A stretch of 64,000 nt of DNA from Arachidicoccus ginsenosidivorans. Its GTDB lineage: Bacteria > Bacteroidota > Bacteroidia > Chitinophagales > Chitinophagaceae. This document shows positions 48,399-58,011 of the stretch, in pieces. The stretch covers positions 1,054,001-1,118,000 of the forward strand of contig NZ_CP042434.1 in NCBI RefSeq assembly GCF_007971385.1, in the 5' to 3' direction. Under the pieces are notes generated by a model. The model was given only the letters and a program-made list of their open reading frames with translations, was not told the origin of the DNA and made no database searches. A program made the position numbers and the translations under genes. How positions within the stretch are numbered: position 1 is the stretch's first letter; each line of letters begins with the position of its first letter.

Positions 48399-48790
48399 TT
48401 AGCTTAAAGATAATTTAAGTTTTCTGTTTTCTGGCAGAAAGCGCCAGGACACCGTCATCAGTAATCCGAGTAGTAGGGCGGGTATTATTTTAATCAGGCT
48501 AGCCTCTGTGGCTAAATGTGAATAGATCGCCCCCACAATTAAAAAGCAAATGCCGGCATACGCCCACTGTTTAGCCAGGCGCAGGCCTGGCACTAATATT
48601 ACAACGGTGGCAATGATTTTCAATACGCCTAGTAAGCTCATCAGATACAAAGGATAACCAAGCGCTGTCATCATTTCACTGCCACCTACGCCGTCCGCTG
48701 TATGCAGCAGTTGCACAAGGCCGGTAGAAAATAGTCCCAGTGCCAACCAGATGGTGGCCACCCAATAAATAATTTGTTTATCTTTTTCAT
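48399..48790 (-). CDS. DoxX-like membrane protein (frameshift near start)
   Basis: About 130 aa integral membrane protein with four hydrophobic helices (ATIWLALGLFSTGLVQLLH, YLMSLLGVLKIIATVVILVPGL, WAYAGICFLIVGAIYSHLA, IIPALLLGLLMTV). The natural start appears to be the ATG at 48790. It continues into the frame (MKKDKQIIYWVATIW) only if one base is added to the T5 run at 48783-48787. Without that the frame begins at an internal GTG. DoxX-like proteins are membrane oxidoreductase-related; here it travels with an ArsR regulator and an SRPBCC protein, a frequent combination. Confidence 0.8.
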
Positions 48791-48844
48791 ATTGTATTTT
48801 TTGTAATTTTTGTATTAATTGTGGTGCGCAAAAAAGGAGACTTA

Positions 48845-49318
48845 TTATTGATCCAGTTGTTTTATCATCAGCGTTTCTAGTCTGTCGTGGGCTTTACTGA
48901 TACCACTGGCAAATGGCATTTTCAGCATCTGATCTCTGAGTTCTTTGGTGCGGTAAATGATCTGCATCTTAAGTTCGCTTTCGTTTTCATTTATGGAAGC
49001 AAAATCCAGGAATTCTAATTGCGGTGCAAAAGGTGTATTTAGCATCTCAAAGGTTCGGATGATCTGTTTATTGGGTGTCACGCCATGGATAGTGCCTATG
49101 GCCTGAAATACGACTTTACCTTCCCCGTCCCTGGTTTCAAATTGATATTTACCCAAGGGTTGGTTTTCTAATTCAAGCACCTGGGTGCCCATCCACTGCC
49201 CTAGCAGTTCAGGCGTCGAAAAAGCCTTATAGAGCAAATCCACCGGCAGATTAAATGTTCTGGTAATAAGCAGTTGCTGCTCCGCTTCATTTGAATTGAC
49301 TTTTGTTTTAAGTTCCAT
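48845..49318 (-). CDS. SRPBCC/AHSA1 domain protein
   Basis: 157 aa from the ATG at 49318; the ATG at 49357 would add 13 residues. START-like fold: ITRTFNLPVDLLYKAFSTPELLGQWMG, the typical AHSA1 opening, then GTIHGVTPNKQIIRTFEM, and the C-terminal amphipathic helix KAHDRLETLMIKQL. Such proteins bind hydrophobic ligands and are usually encoded next to an ArsR-family regulator, as here (gene at 49393-49773, 74 bp upstream). Confidence 0.88.
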   Translation of the reverse strand: MELKTKVNSNEAEQQLLITRTFNLPVDLLYKAFSTPELLGQWMGTQVLELENQPLGKYQFETRDGEGKVVFQAIGTIHGVTPNKQIIRTFEMLNTPFAPQLEFLDFASINENESELKMQIIYRTKELRDQMLKMPFASGISKAHDRLETLMIKQLDQ

Positions 49319-49392
49319 CTTTTTGATTTTTATTGGGTTAAATAAATTATTGTGCATTGGATGTGGTGATTAATCGGGGCTTATTGCCCTGG

Positions 49393-49773
49393 TTATTCAC
49401 TAGGCCGATTTCCTTGTTGTATTTGTGTCTGGTCATTTGCCTGATTTTCAAGCTGATTTTTCTGGTAGTTTTTCATGACTGCTTCCAGCTGATCAAAGCG
49501 GGCTTCCCACATTTTGCGAAACGGGGTTAGAAAATCATCTACTTCTTTCATTTTTGCTGCGTTGACATAATAAAAAATTTCTCGGCCATCCTTATTGCTG
49601 GATAAAAGCGAACACTCCTGCAAAATGGCCAGGTGTTTGGATATAGTAGGTCTTGCCACCTGAAAACTAGCTGCAATAGCCCCTGCTGTCATTGACTGTG
49701 ATGCAACCATTAATAAAATGGCTCTTCTGGTTGGGTCAGCCAGTGCCTGGAATACATCTCTTCTTAACTTCAC
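49393..49773 (-). CDS. ArsR family HTH transcriptional regulator
   Basis: 126 aa winged-helix repressor. [19 protein letters not shown] and [42 protein letters not shown] cover the H1-H5 helices and wing. No metal-binding Cys cluster (ELCVC) is present, so it is not a metal sensor but a SRPBCC-associated type. It heads the operon with the SRPBCC, DoxX and YdeI genes. Two palindromic operator copies lie just upstream (49802-49843). Confidence 0.92.
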   Translation of the reverse strand: MKLRRDVFQALADPTRRAILLMVASQSMTAGAIAASFQVARPTISKHLAILQECSLLSSNKDGREIFYYVNAAKMKEVDDFLTPFRKMWEARFDQLEAVMKNYQKNQLENQANDQTQIQQGNRPSE

Positions 49774-49801
49774 GATTACTTTGTTTTAAAATTATAAACC
49801 C

Positions 49802-49843
49802 GTAGCCATTTGACTACAAATATAAGCGTAGCCATTTAACTAC
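49802..49843 (-). promoter_or_regulatory. Tandem operator of the ArsR-SRPBCC-DoxX operon
   Basis: GTAGCCATTTGACTAC (49802-49817) and GTAGCCATTTAACTAC (49828-49843) differ at one base and are 26 bp apart. Each is a palindrome with GTAG/CTAC ends. They start 29 bp upstream of the ArsR start, fitting autorepression. Confidence 0.75.
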
Positions 49844-49891
49844 GCAAATTTATTTTTTAGAATTTTTATTGCGTCCATTAGGCTTTTAACA

Positions 49892-49953
49892 CAAATTACC
49901 TGTCTAGCTAGTTTATAATCTGTTGATTATAAACTAGCTAGACAGGTAATTTG
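49892..49953 (-). terminator. 29-bp perfect inverted repeat with a 4-nt loop
   Basis: Arms 49892-49920 and 49925-49953 are exact complements; loop TGTT. It lies 54 bp after the quinone oxidoreductase stop, as a terminator would, but lacks a T-run. It is far longer than needed for termination. Confidence 0.7.
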
Positions 49954-50007
49954 GCTATTTGCAGCTATTATTTTTTTGCTGTTTTGTGCTGAAAATTATT
50001 TTTATAA

Positions 50008-50991
50008 CTAGCTGAGACGAACAACGGCTCTAATACCACTAGGCAGTTTAGCGTTCCACATTGCTGATATATCCTCTAATTTGTATTCGTTAGTAATTAG
50101 CGTAAGTTTCTGCTCAACAGCCAACTGGAAAAATGTCGGTAGAATTTCCTGTATCAATTTTCCTACTTCCTGCTTTGACCAGCTACCCAGGCCAGAGCCC
50201 ATTAATGTTAAAGGTGTGCTACGTAGAATGCTGGAAGATAGTGCAATGCGATCACCGGCCATCCCACCAATGGATACATAACGCACCGGATGACCAAAAT
50301 CACCATCCCCTTTTAATCCGTCTAAAATGGCACTTGCGGAAGGTCCCCATAAATAGTCCAGTACAACATCAATGGGGGTTTCGCTGTGTTGTCGGCGGAT
50401 GGCTTGTGTAAGGGATGCACCCTCTTCAGTAAGTGTTATCCATTTATCTGCCCCCAGGGCCTGTAGCTGAGGCCAGACATCCTGGTTTCTTCCAGTCACT
50501 ATGATACTTCCTGCCCCATAATGTTTAGCCACCTGAATAGCCATCCTGCCGGTTACTCCGGTAGCCCCATTAATTAAGACGGTCTCTCCTGCCTTTAATC
50601 CAGCCCTGAATAATAAGGCCATGGCTGATCCCATGACGGCATTGGGGATAGCAGCCGCTGTGGCCTCATCCAACGCCGCAGGTACGGGCACACTCAGGGA
50701 TTTGTCTATCAGGGCATATTCTGCCAATACGCCACCTTTACTAAATCCATATACTTTGTTTCCTTCAGACGTTACACCTACTCCATCCGTGCCGATAATC
50801 TGCCCTTCTGGCTGGAGCAGGCTACGGCTGGAATAATGCTTGCCCATTGCTTTACTGATGTCCAGGTTTTTGATGGCTGCTGCCTTTACTTTTATTAAAA
50901 GCTGCCCTTCATGGACATCGCCCATGGTCGGTGCCTTTCTTTCACTAATGACAGGTGCTAGCGCATCTGGATACATTACAACTGCTTTCAT
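50008..50991 (-). CDS. Zinc-type alcohol dehydrogenase/quinone oxidoreductase family protein
   Basis: 327 aa MDR superfamily enzyme. GroES-like N-domain (VKAAAIKNLDISKAMGKHY, GTDGVGVTSEGNKVYG) and a Rossmann domain with NGATGVTGRMAIQVAKHYGAGSIIVTGRN. The structural and catalytic zinc Cys residues of true alcohol dehydrogenases are absent, so a quinone-oxidoreductase or enoyl-reductase activity with NADPH is likelier. A Crp-type regulator gene lies 214 bp upstream on the same strand, a common pairing in Bacteroidota. Confidence 0.88.
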   Translation of the reverse strand: MKAVVMYPDALAPVISERKAPTMGDVHEGQLLIKVKAAAIKNLDISKAMGKHYSSRSLLQPEGQIIGTDGVGVTSEGNKVYGFSKGGVLAEYALIDKSLSVPVPAALDEATAAAIPNAVMGSAMALLFRAGLKAGETVLINGATGVTGRMAIQVAKHYGAGSIIVTGRNQDVWPQLQALGADKWITLTEEGASLTQAIRRQHSETPIDVVLDYLWGPSASAILDGLKGDGDFGHPVRYVSIGGMAGDRIALSSSILRSTPLTLMGSGLGSWSKQEVGKLIQEILPTFFQLAVEQKLTLITNEYKLEDISAMWNAKLPSGIRAVVRLS

Positions 50992-51205
50992 ATTTTTATC
51001 CTTTAGGGTTATCTTTTTTGTTTTTTACCTTTTTATATTAAAAGACAAAGGTATCCCCCTGGCTATTGCCAGCTGATAACATTTGTTATCAAATCTGCAT
51101 GTAGCAGCTTGTCTGTCTGTAAGGTGCATTGGTAATTCCCTTATAAGGGCTATCCATATTATCGTTTGGCTTTGAGGCGGGTCGGTACGTTTTTTTGCGA
51201 ACTAC

Positions 51206-51784
51206 TTAGTGTTTTCCGGCAAGTTTGGCCTTGATCCGGCTCAAATGTACACTACTAACGCCCAGATAGGAGGCTATATAATGCTGGGGGACGCGCTGCA
51301 GTATATGGGGTCTTTCCCGAATAAGGTTTTCAAAACGCTCTGTGGGGCTGTCTTTTAAAAATGAAACGAATTCATTCATATAATGGATTTGGCGATCACT
51401 GAAAATATAAATCACCATATCCATAAAAGAGGGGGAGGCTTTTAGTCTTTCAAAGAGTTCAAGAACTTTTTCTTTGGGTAATCTTGTAACCTCTGTAGGT
51501 TCCAAGGTTTCTACATAAAAGGCACTTGGTACCGCACGCATAAAACTTTCAAAGGAGCTTAAGCCGTCGGTTTCAAAGAAAAACTGCACCGTTTTCTCTT
51601 CTCCAGTATTGGTACGCAGATAAGCACGCACGACCCCTTTTTGAATATAATAATAGTATTTGGCAGTTTCTCCTTCCCTAAGCAGTACATGTTTAGCGGG
51701 CAGATGTATTTTCTCCTGGAAACCTTCATATGTATCCCAGAGCTTTGACAGTTCAGGAAACTTATTTTTGTAATGAATAAACAT
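51206..51784 (-). CDS. Crp/Fnr family transcriptional regulator
   Basis: 192 aa. N-terminal cyclic-nucleotide-binding-type beta-roll (LLREGETAKYYYYIQKGVVRAYLRTNTGEEKTVQFFFE) and a C-terminal HTH (PQHYIASYLGVSSVHLSRIKAKL). The Arg that binds cAMP phosphate is not conserved, so the ligand is unknown. Members in Bacteroidota often regulate an adjacent oxidoreductase, and the quinone oxidoreductase gene lies downstream. Confidence 0.92.
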   Translation of the reverse strand: MFIHYKNKFPELSKLWDTYEGFQEKIHLPAKHVLLREGETAKYYYYIQKGVVRAYLRTNTGEEKTVQFFFETDGLSSFESFMRAVPSAFYVETLEPTEVTRLPKEKVLELFERLKASPSFMDMVIYIFSDRQIHYMNEFVSFLKDSPTERFENLIRERPHILQRVPQHYIASYLGVSSVHLSRIKAKLAGKH

Positions 51785-51869
51785 AAGGAAGAAAATTCAG
51801 AGGGTCTTTAATAAAGGCTTAATGCGCTTTATATCCATACTGCCACACGGCTACACGGCCACACTGTCT

Positions 51870-52817
51870 TTAGTTGTGCTTATAGCGCGCAAGGGCCGCT
51901 TTCGTGTCAATAGCATCCTTTGCCAAGGCTGCTTTGAGCGGTTCCAATCCGTCAAATTTCAATTCATCGCGTAGCCTTTCAATAAACAAAAGCGTCAAAT
52001 GCTGTCCATACAGATCCTGATTAAAATCAAATATATTAACTTCAATGGTCATGGGGCTGGCGCCAATAGTCGGTCTGACACCAATACTCATCATGCCATC
52101 CAATAACGCCCCGGCTTCAGTCCGCACTTGAACGGCATAAATACCAAAGGCAGGTAAAAGCTTGTCTGGTTCCGGAACATGAATATTGGCAGTTGGATAA
52201 CCGATGGTGCGTCCAAGCTGATTGCCTTTTTCTACATGGCCTGACACAGTATAAGGATGTCCCAGTAAGGCAAGCGCCCTAGTAACATCGCCTGCTTTAA
52301 CCGCTGCGCGGATAGCAGTGGAGCTGATGGTTACTTCGTTTAAGACTTTTTCGGGGATCTCAATTACGGAAAAGCCGTGCAACTTGCCATAATGTTCCAA
52401 GGTCGTATAATTACCTGTTCTATCTTTGCCAAATTTATGATCGTAACCGATAATGACTACGCTGGGATGGAGCCTTGCCACCAAAAAGTCCTCCACATAG
52501 GCGGCGGCAGATTGGCTGGCGAACTGTTCATTGAAGGGTACAACAACGACATGATCGATCCCACAGGATTCCAGTAAATGGAGTTTCTCTGAAAGGGTGG
52601 TCAACAGCATCAGTGGATTTTGTTCCTTATGGACGATCTTTCTGGGATGGGGATAGAATGTCACAATCACAGTCTCCCCGTTTATGCTAGCCGCTTCTTT
52701 TTTTAATTGATCAATTATTTTCTGGTGTCCCAGGTGCACACCATCGAAGGTGCCAATCGTGATGACGGCATTTTTTATGAGTGGTAGGTTTTGTATATCA
52801 CGATAGACGTGCATCAT
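51870..52817 (-). CDS. ribF: Bifunctional riboflavin kinase/FAD synthetase
   Basis: 315 aa; makes FMN then FAD. The N-terminal adenylyltransferase domain has ITIGTFDGVHLGHQKII (HxGH motif), FYPHPR and IIGYDHKFGKDRTGN. The C-terminal riboflavin kinase domain has GRTIGYPTANIHV (the G-x-P-T-A-N flavin/ATP motif) and an EVNIFDFNQDLYG block. Length matches the family. About 81 bp after metK on the same strand. Confidence 0.96.
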   Translation of the reverse strand: MMHVYRDIQNLPLIKNAVITIGTFDGVHLGHQKIIDQLKKEAASINGETVIVTFYPHPRKIVHKEQNPLMLLTTLSEKLHLLESCGIDHVVVVPFNEQFASQSAAAYVEDFLVARLHPSVVIIGYDHKFGKDRTGNYTTLEHYGKLHGFSVIEIPEKVLNEVTISSTAIRAAVKAGDVTRALALLGHPYTVSGHVEKGNQLGRTIGYPTANIHVPEPDKLLPAFGIYAVQVRTEAGALLDGMMSIGVRPTIGASPMTIEVNIFDFNQDLYGQHLTLLFIERLRDELKFDGLEPLKAALAKDAIDTKAALARYKHN

Positions 52818-52898
52818 ATTGGTTTTGATAAGTGCCCTTTATACCTGTCGGATAAGGGTTGCATCCTGCCCTGCGAAAATACAAAAAAACCGGTGCTT

Positions 52899-54220
52899 TC
52901 AGAAAAGTTCTGAAAACGACCGGTGAATTTTTAACCTGGTGGCTGATTTTGCCCCCGGCAACTTATTTAATTTTAAATGCTTTTTTATTTTGCTGACATA
53001 GTCCAGTTTTTCCCAAGTAAACAGCTCTACCTTCTTTTTTATGATCTTTCCATCGGGAGCGGTAAATTCTTTGGTGACGACTTCATTTTTTCTACCCATA
53101 TGTCCATAGGCAGCTGTCTCACTATAAATGGGATTTCTGAGTTTCAGGCGGGTCTCAATAAAATAGGGACGCATATCAAAAATGCCGGCCACGATTTTGG
53201 AGATTTCCCCATCGGTTAGTTCCACATTAGCGGTTCCATTGGTATTTACATAAATTCCCATGGGAGCAGCTACACCTATTGCATAGGATACCTGAACCAA
53301 CACCTCATCTGCCACACCTGCAGCAACCAGGTTTTTGGCAATATGACGAGTTGCATAGGCCGCAGAGCGGTCCACTTTGCTGGGATCTTTCCCGCTAAAG
53401 GCTCCGCCGCCATGTGCGCCCTTACCTCCATATGTATCCACGATAATCTTACGGCCGGTCAGACCAGTATCCCCATGCGGTCCTCCGATAACAAATTTAC
53501 CGGTTGGGTTTACATGGAATTTGATGTTGCCGCTGAAAAAGTGTTTATAAGCGGGGTATTTCTTAATAACCCTTGGAATCAAAATGGTTTTGATATCTTT
53601 TTCGATCTTTGCCAGCATTTTGGCTTCGCTATCAAAATCATCGTGTTGCGTGGAGATAACAATCGCGTCAATTCTGACGGGTTTGTTATTATCGTCATAT
53701 TCAAGTGTTACCTGGCTTTTGGCATCAGGTCTTAAATATTTAATGACTTTATTTTCCCGGCGCAACGCAGCCAGTTCTATCAGTAAGGTATGGGCCAGAT
53801 CCAGTGCCAGTGGCATGTAGTTTTCCGTTTCATTTGTGGCATAACCAAACATCATTCCCTGGTCTCCGGCTCCTTGTTCTTCTTTTTTCTTTCTGTCTAC
53901 TCCCTGATTGATATCTGCTGATTGCTCATGGATGGCAGAGAGTACCCACAACTATTTGCCTCAAACATATAATCACTCTTGGTATAGCCAATCTTGCGGA
54001 TTATGCCGCGGGCTATTTCCTGTACATCCAAATAAGCTTTGGATTTAACTTCTCCAGCCAGTACAACCTGTCCGGTGGTGACTAAAGTTTCGCAGGCGAC
54101 CTTACTGTTGGGGTCAAAAGCCAGGAAATTATCAATTAGGGCATCAGAAATCTGATCCGCCACTTTATCCGGATGTCCTTCTGATACACTCTCAGAAGTG
54201 AATAAATAAGGCATCTTCAA
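52899..54220 (-). CDS. metK: S-adenosylmethionine synthetase (frameshifted)
   Basis: Makes SAM from methionine and ATP. Motifs: [55 protein letters not shown] and [16 protein letters not shown]. Total about 440 codons, including a C-terminal [17 protein letters not shown] extension. The two parts join as [16 protein letters not shown] if one base is added to the C3 run at 53945-53947. An indispensable enzyme, so the shift is best explained as a sequence error. Upstream of ribF on the same strand. Confidence 0.96.
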
Positions 54221-54250
54221 TATTGTTTTTTGGTCAATAAATTTTAATTA

Positions 54251-55762
54251 CTACTCTTTAACCTGCGAATATACAATATGCAATTGTAATTTTCGCGTAG
54301 AATTTGTGGGACCTTTCACCCGAACATGACCAATGGAAGGATAGTTAAGCGGTAGCAAAGAGCCTCCAGATGTAGAAGTGCCTATACTGATAAACTGGCC
54401 TAAGTTAGGTGCATAAATGCTGTCCCCTGTTCCTGGACAATAGATATCCAGTGGCTTATTGACGGTTTTGCCCAGTAATATGTTTTGGACGTAATGTGTG
54501 ATATTGAGTTGGTATCTGTAAACAGAATCGACGACTTTATCTGGATCCGGGATTTTATAAGGATAGCTTCCCAGACTGGTGATAGAAGAGGCGTCCGTTG
54601 CATAATAATAACTAAGTCCTGTACTTAATGTGGTAGCAGATACGTCACCTGTCAATAGCTCCCTGCGTTTATTGGCATAATCATAGGCAGCGACAAATAG
54701 GTTTGGCGGATCTATCAGATTCCCTGTAAGGTCTGCCGGATCGTCATCGCTATGGACAATCAGCTCAGCTTTATAGATTAAAGAGGCAGGAAAATTACTT
54801 AAATCAGGCAGTTTAATTCGGGAATAAATACCCGGCTCTGCTTCAAAATATAAATAAGGATCGCTCACGGTGGTATCTCCCTGGGGGAAATTACCCTCTA
54901 GTTGGGAGCCTGTCCTGTCTTTTTGAATATAGTTTGAGCTGGCGGAGTTGGCTGATGGCCTGAAATAAGCGACAGTCGTATCCTTGCCCGTACCATCCCG
55001 GTTGATGTAGGTATAATAGATGGCGAGCTTTGTATTGGTACCACTTAATATAATCGGCAATAAAGCATTGCCGGTATTTTCAGGTACAATCTGAAAACCT
55101 TTAAAGGCTTCCAAAAAGGTGCTGTCCGTCTGGTATTCATGGTTAAATGTATAGTCCTTCAGGAGCTTATTGCCAAAATCGTTATTTAAACGGATACGCA
55201 ATTGATTGCTGGTGGTATCTTTAAAGACTTTGACAGAATCGTTGGTCGTGCTGGGAAGGATACTGACCGGTGCATTGTTATAGGTCAATTCCCCTGCGTG
55301 CGCAAAGGCCGTTGTGGTCCGATAAGGATAATTATTTTCTACGCCAATTTGTGCACTTTGATCGATCTCATAAACCCTGAATCCAAGCGGCTGGGTAGAA
55401 TCACCATAAACGCCACCGCCGGTAGTAAGCACCAGAACGACTGAATCCAGACTCAGACTATCACTGGCTACCGGGAAACTGAAGGAATCAATGGCCGGTT
55501 GCATCTGGACGTTGATCGTCGCCTGTGTGTGACCAAATACGGAACTAACCGTATTACCCAGGACATTTAAAGAAGTAATTGGTATTGAAGCACTATCATC
55601 GCCCCAGGTCTTGCCAAAAACATCTAATATGGTGTCTTTGACATGGACGCCATCAATGGGCGGAATAAAGTCTTTTCCAAGCGTTGTTGTAATGTCTTTG
55701 GTACATGCAGCGACGATGCCAAGGGCAAGAGCTGCAATAATCCAGATTTTTTTGTGCTTCAC
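54251..55762 (-). CDS. DUF4270 family lipoprotein
   Basis: 503 aa Bacteroidota-specific secreted lipoprotein with lipobox (GIVAACTKD). The mature part is beta-rich: LGKDFIPPIDGV, an IDSFSF segment, GFRVYEIDQS and a C-terminal KLQLHIVYSQVKE. The family is regularly encoded beside glycogen synthase and panC, as here (GT5 domain gene at 56018-56833). No enzymatic function is known. 30 bp upstream of metK on the same strand. Confidence 0.85.
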   Translation of the reverse strand: MKHKKIWIIAALALGIVAACTKDITTTLGKDFIPPIDGVHVKDTILDVFGKTWGDDSASIPITSLNVLGNTVSSVFGHTQATINVQMQPAIDSFSFPVASDSLSLDSVVLVLTTGGGVYGDSTQPLGFRVYEIDQSAQIGVENNYPYRTTTAFAHAGELTYNNAPVSILPSTTNDSVKVFKDTTSNQLRIRLNNDFGNKLLKDYTFNHEYQTDSTFLEAFKGFQIVPENTGNALLPIILSGTNTKLAIYYTYINRDGTGKDTTVAYFRPSANSASSNYIQKDRTGSQLEGNFPQGDTTVSDPYLYFEAEPGIYSRIKLPDLSNFPASLIYKAELIVHSDDDPADLTGNLIDPPNLFVAAYDYANKRRELLTGDVSATTLSTGLSYYYATDASSITSLGSYPYKIPDPDKVVDSVYRYQLNITHYVQNILLGKTVNKPLDIYCPGTGDSIYAPNLGQFISIGTSTSGGSLLPLNYPSIGHVRVKGPTNSTRKLQLHIVYSQVKE

Positions 55763-55935
55763 TGATTATCTGCGGTTTATTAGATAATATTTAAAGGCTT
55801 TATTGGAATGAGTGGTTGTCCATAGGTTTTAAACGATATAAAAGTCTGATCTCCAAAGTAAGATGTAAAGGTAACTTTGGATACAACCTTTGATTATCTG
55901 TCTAGGCAGTAATGTACTGCCGCCTATTTCAAGCC

Positions 55936-55995
55936 ACCTGGGAGATGTTGCCACAGGTTTCATTCTATTATCAGGCCAGGGAGATGTTGCCCTGG
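55936..55995 (-). repeat. Two hairpins sharing the same loop sequence
   Basis: A 13-mer GGGAGATGTTGCC occurs at 55940-55952 and 55979-55991 (39 bp apart). In each copy it forms the loop side of a small hairpin (55936-55958, stem ACCTG/CAGGT; 55976-55995, stem CCAGGG/CCCTGG). Located in the 255-bp gap between the GT5 gene and DUF4270, read into the latter's leader. Confidence 0.6.
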
Positions 55996-56017
55996 CAGGT
56001 TAAAGCTCGATAAACGA

Positions 56018-56833
56018 TTAAGGCGCAATCTCGTTATACAATTCTAAATACTCTGTTAAATCAGTCTCCCATCCTTTAAATGGAAGAATTTTTTTACCTT
56101 TTGCCTTTGCAAACTCTGTTGTCAGTTGCTTGTCGACATTATCAGAAGCAAAAATAATCCCATCTGCAAAGGTAGCCCCACCGCGGTTCATGCCCATATT
56201 GTCAGCTGTTTTAAAGACTTCCAGGTCTTTACTTTTGACATTGGTATTAATAGCGGCCTGCCTGATAAAATCTTTGCTAAAATTTTCCTCAAAAGTCTGC
56301 CCACCTACTGAATAGAGGACTTTACTATTGGTAAATACCGGATCCTTCTTATAAGCAGTCTTAATATATAAGGGGATAAGGGCACTCATCCAGCCGCTGC
56401 AATGGATGATATCCGGAGGCCAGCCAAATTTCTTTACAGTCTCCAGGGCGCCTTTACAAAAAAATACAGATCTTAAACCATTGTCGTCGAACCAATTTTC
56501 GTTTTCATCATGGAAAACGAACTTTCTTTTAAAGAATTCATCATTATCCAAAAAATACACCTGTAAGCGGGCGTTGGGCAGTGATGCTACTTTTATTTGA
56601 AGAGGAAAATCGTCGTTATCTATGGAAACATTGATTCCGGAGAGCCTGACAACTTCATGCAAGCGGTGCCGTCTTTCATTGATTACGCCAAATCTGGGCA
56701 TAATACAACGGACTTCCAGTCCTGAATCATTACTTTTAATTGCCAATTTGTTAATAATCTCTGCATATTCTGTCAGCTCTAAATAGGGCGACATTTCTGT
56801 AGAAATAAATAAAATTCTTTTTTTATTAGACAT
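56018..56833 (-). CDS. GT5-type glycogen/starch synthase N-terminal domain protein
   Basis: 271 aa from the ATG at 56833 (MSNKKRILFISTEMSPYLELTEYAEI). It resembles only the N-terminal half of GlgA: KVASLPNARLQVYFLDNDEFFKRK, then DIIHCSGWMSALIPLYIKT, the typical H-x-x-D/S-W glucan-binding strand. The C-terminal Rossmann half with the ADP-glucose site is absent. The frame ends cleanly, so it is not a truncation by frameshift. It belongs to the conserved Bacteroidota cluster with DUF4270 and panC, and is divergent from panC with 89 bp between. Catalytic activity alone is doubtful. Confidence 0.8.
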   Translation of the reverse strand: MSNKKRILFISTEMSPYLELTEYAEIINKLAIKSNDSGLEVRCIMPRFGVINERRHRLHEVVRLSGINVSIDNDDFPLQIKVASLPNARLQVYFLDNDEFFKRKFVFHDENENWFDDNGLRSVFFCKGALETVKKFGWPPDIIHCSGWMSALIPLYIKTAYKKDPVFTNSKVLYSVGGQTFEENFSKDFIRQAAINTNVKSKDLEVFKTADNMGMNRGGATFADGIIFASDNVDKQLTTEFAKAKGKKILPFKGWETDLTEYLELYNEIAP

Positions 56834-56922
56834 TCTTATACCAATTTTGTCCTCAATAGGTTTGCAAAGGTAACAAAAATAACTCAAATGTGTATTTTGC
56901 GGCCTTCCATACATTTAAGACA

Positions 56923-57765
56923 ATGATTATATTAAAAAAAGTAGCAGCATTAACTAAAATTCTATTGGATAATAAAGTTGCTGGTAAGTCAAGCGCTTTT
57001 GTTCCAACAATGGGGGCCTTGCATGAGGGACACCTGTCTTTAATCCGTCAGGCAAAGCAGCAGGCAGATATCACTATTTGCAGCATTTTTGTCAACCCTA
57101 CACAGTTTAATGATTCAAATGACTTCAACAAGTACCCGGTAACCACCAGCCAGGATATTTCCCTGTTATTAACCGAACAAGTAGATTACTTGTTTATGCC
57201 TACTGTAACAGAAATGTACCCTGCAGATTTGCCTAAAAAGAATTATGATTTAGGTAAGATCGAGGCGGTTTTGGAAGGTGCGCACCGTCCCGGACACTTT
57301 CAGGGAGTCGCCCAGGTGATTGATCGACTGGTTAGTCTGGTTCAGCCGGACTTTATGATTATGGGCCAAAAGGATTTTCAGCAAGTGATGGTGGTGGAGC
57401 GTCTGCTGGAATTAATCGGTAGCAAAACAAGGCTGATTACCAGCCCTACCCTGCGTGAAAACTCCGGGCTGGCAAAGAGCAGCCGCAACGCCCGGTTGAC
57501 TGAGCTGCAAAAGGAGCAGGCGACCGCTATCTATAAGTCTTTATTATACGCAAAAGCACATATCGCTGAATTACCCATAAAGGAAATGGAAAGTCAAGTG
57601 ACTGGTCAGCTCTTGCAGGCAGGATTTGATAAGGTGGATTATGTGGCCATCTGCCACCCTAAAGACCTCAGCCCCATAAATATATACACGCCTGGTATGG
57701 AAGCCGTGATGTTGATTGCTGCATTTTTAGGTGAGGTTCGTTTAATTGACAATATGCTCGTGTAG
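56923..57765 (+). CDS. panC: Pantothenate synthetase (pantoate-beta-alanine ligase)
   Basis: 280 aa from the ATG at 56923 (MIILKKVAAL), preferred to the longer frame because the family begins here. Condenses pantoate and beta-alanine using ATP. Motifs: FVPTMGALHEGHLSLI (HxGH), IFVNPTQFN, RPGHFQGVAQVI, MGQKDFQQ and SSRNARLTE. Divergent from the GT5 gene, sharing a short promoter region. Confidence 0.95.
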   Translation: MIILKKVAALTKILLDNKVAGKSSAFVPTMGALHEGHLSLIRQAKQQADITICSIFVNPTQFNDSNDFNKYPVTTSQDISLLLTEQVDYLFMPTVTEMYPADLPKKNYDLGKIEAVLEGAHRPGHFQGVAQVIDRLVSLVQPDFMIMGQKDFQQVMVVERLLELIGSKTRLITSPTLRENSGLAKSSRNARLTELQKEQATAIYKSLLYAKAHIAELPIKEMESQVTGQLLQAGFDKVDYVAICHPKDLSPINIYTPGMEAVMLIAAFLGEVRLIDNMLV

Positions 57766-58011
57766 TTTGGTGGTATGGGAAGGTGTATGCACCTGAAATC
57801 CAGACAAAATTAAAAGTCCATCTGATATACTTCCTTTTTTGGGCTAAGGGTATTTTGCATGGTTTTAGCAAACCAAAGTTAGTTTTTATACAGGTAGTTA
57901 ATATTGGGAGTCGTTGATTCTCAAACTTTTTTTAGAGTCTGCACCTTCGTACCTTTGTAATAAGCACTTCCTTAATTACAATAAAAATTTTTCTACCCTT
58001 CCAGGGAGCAT

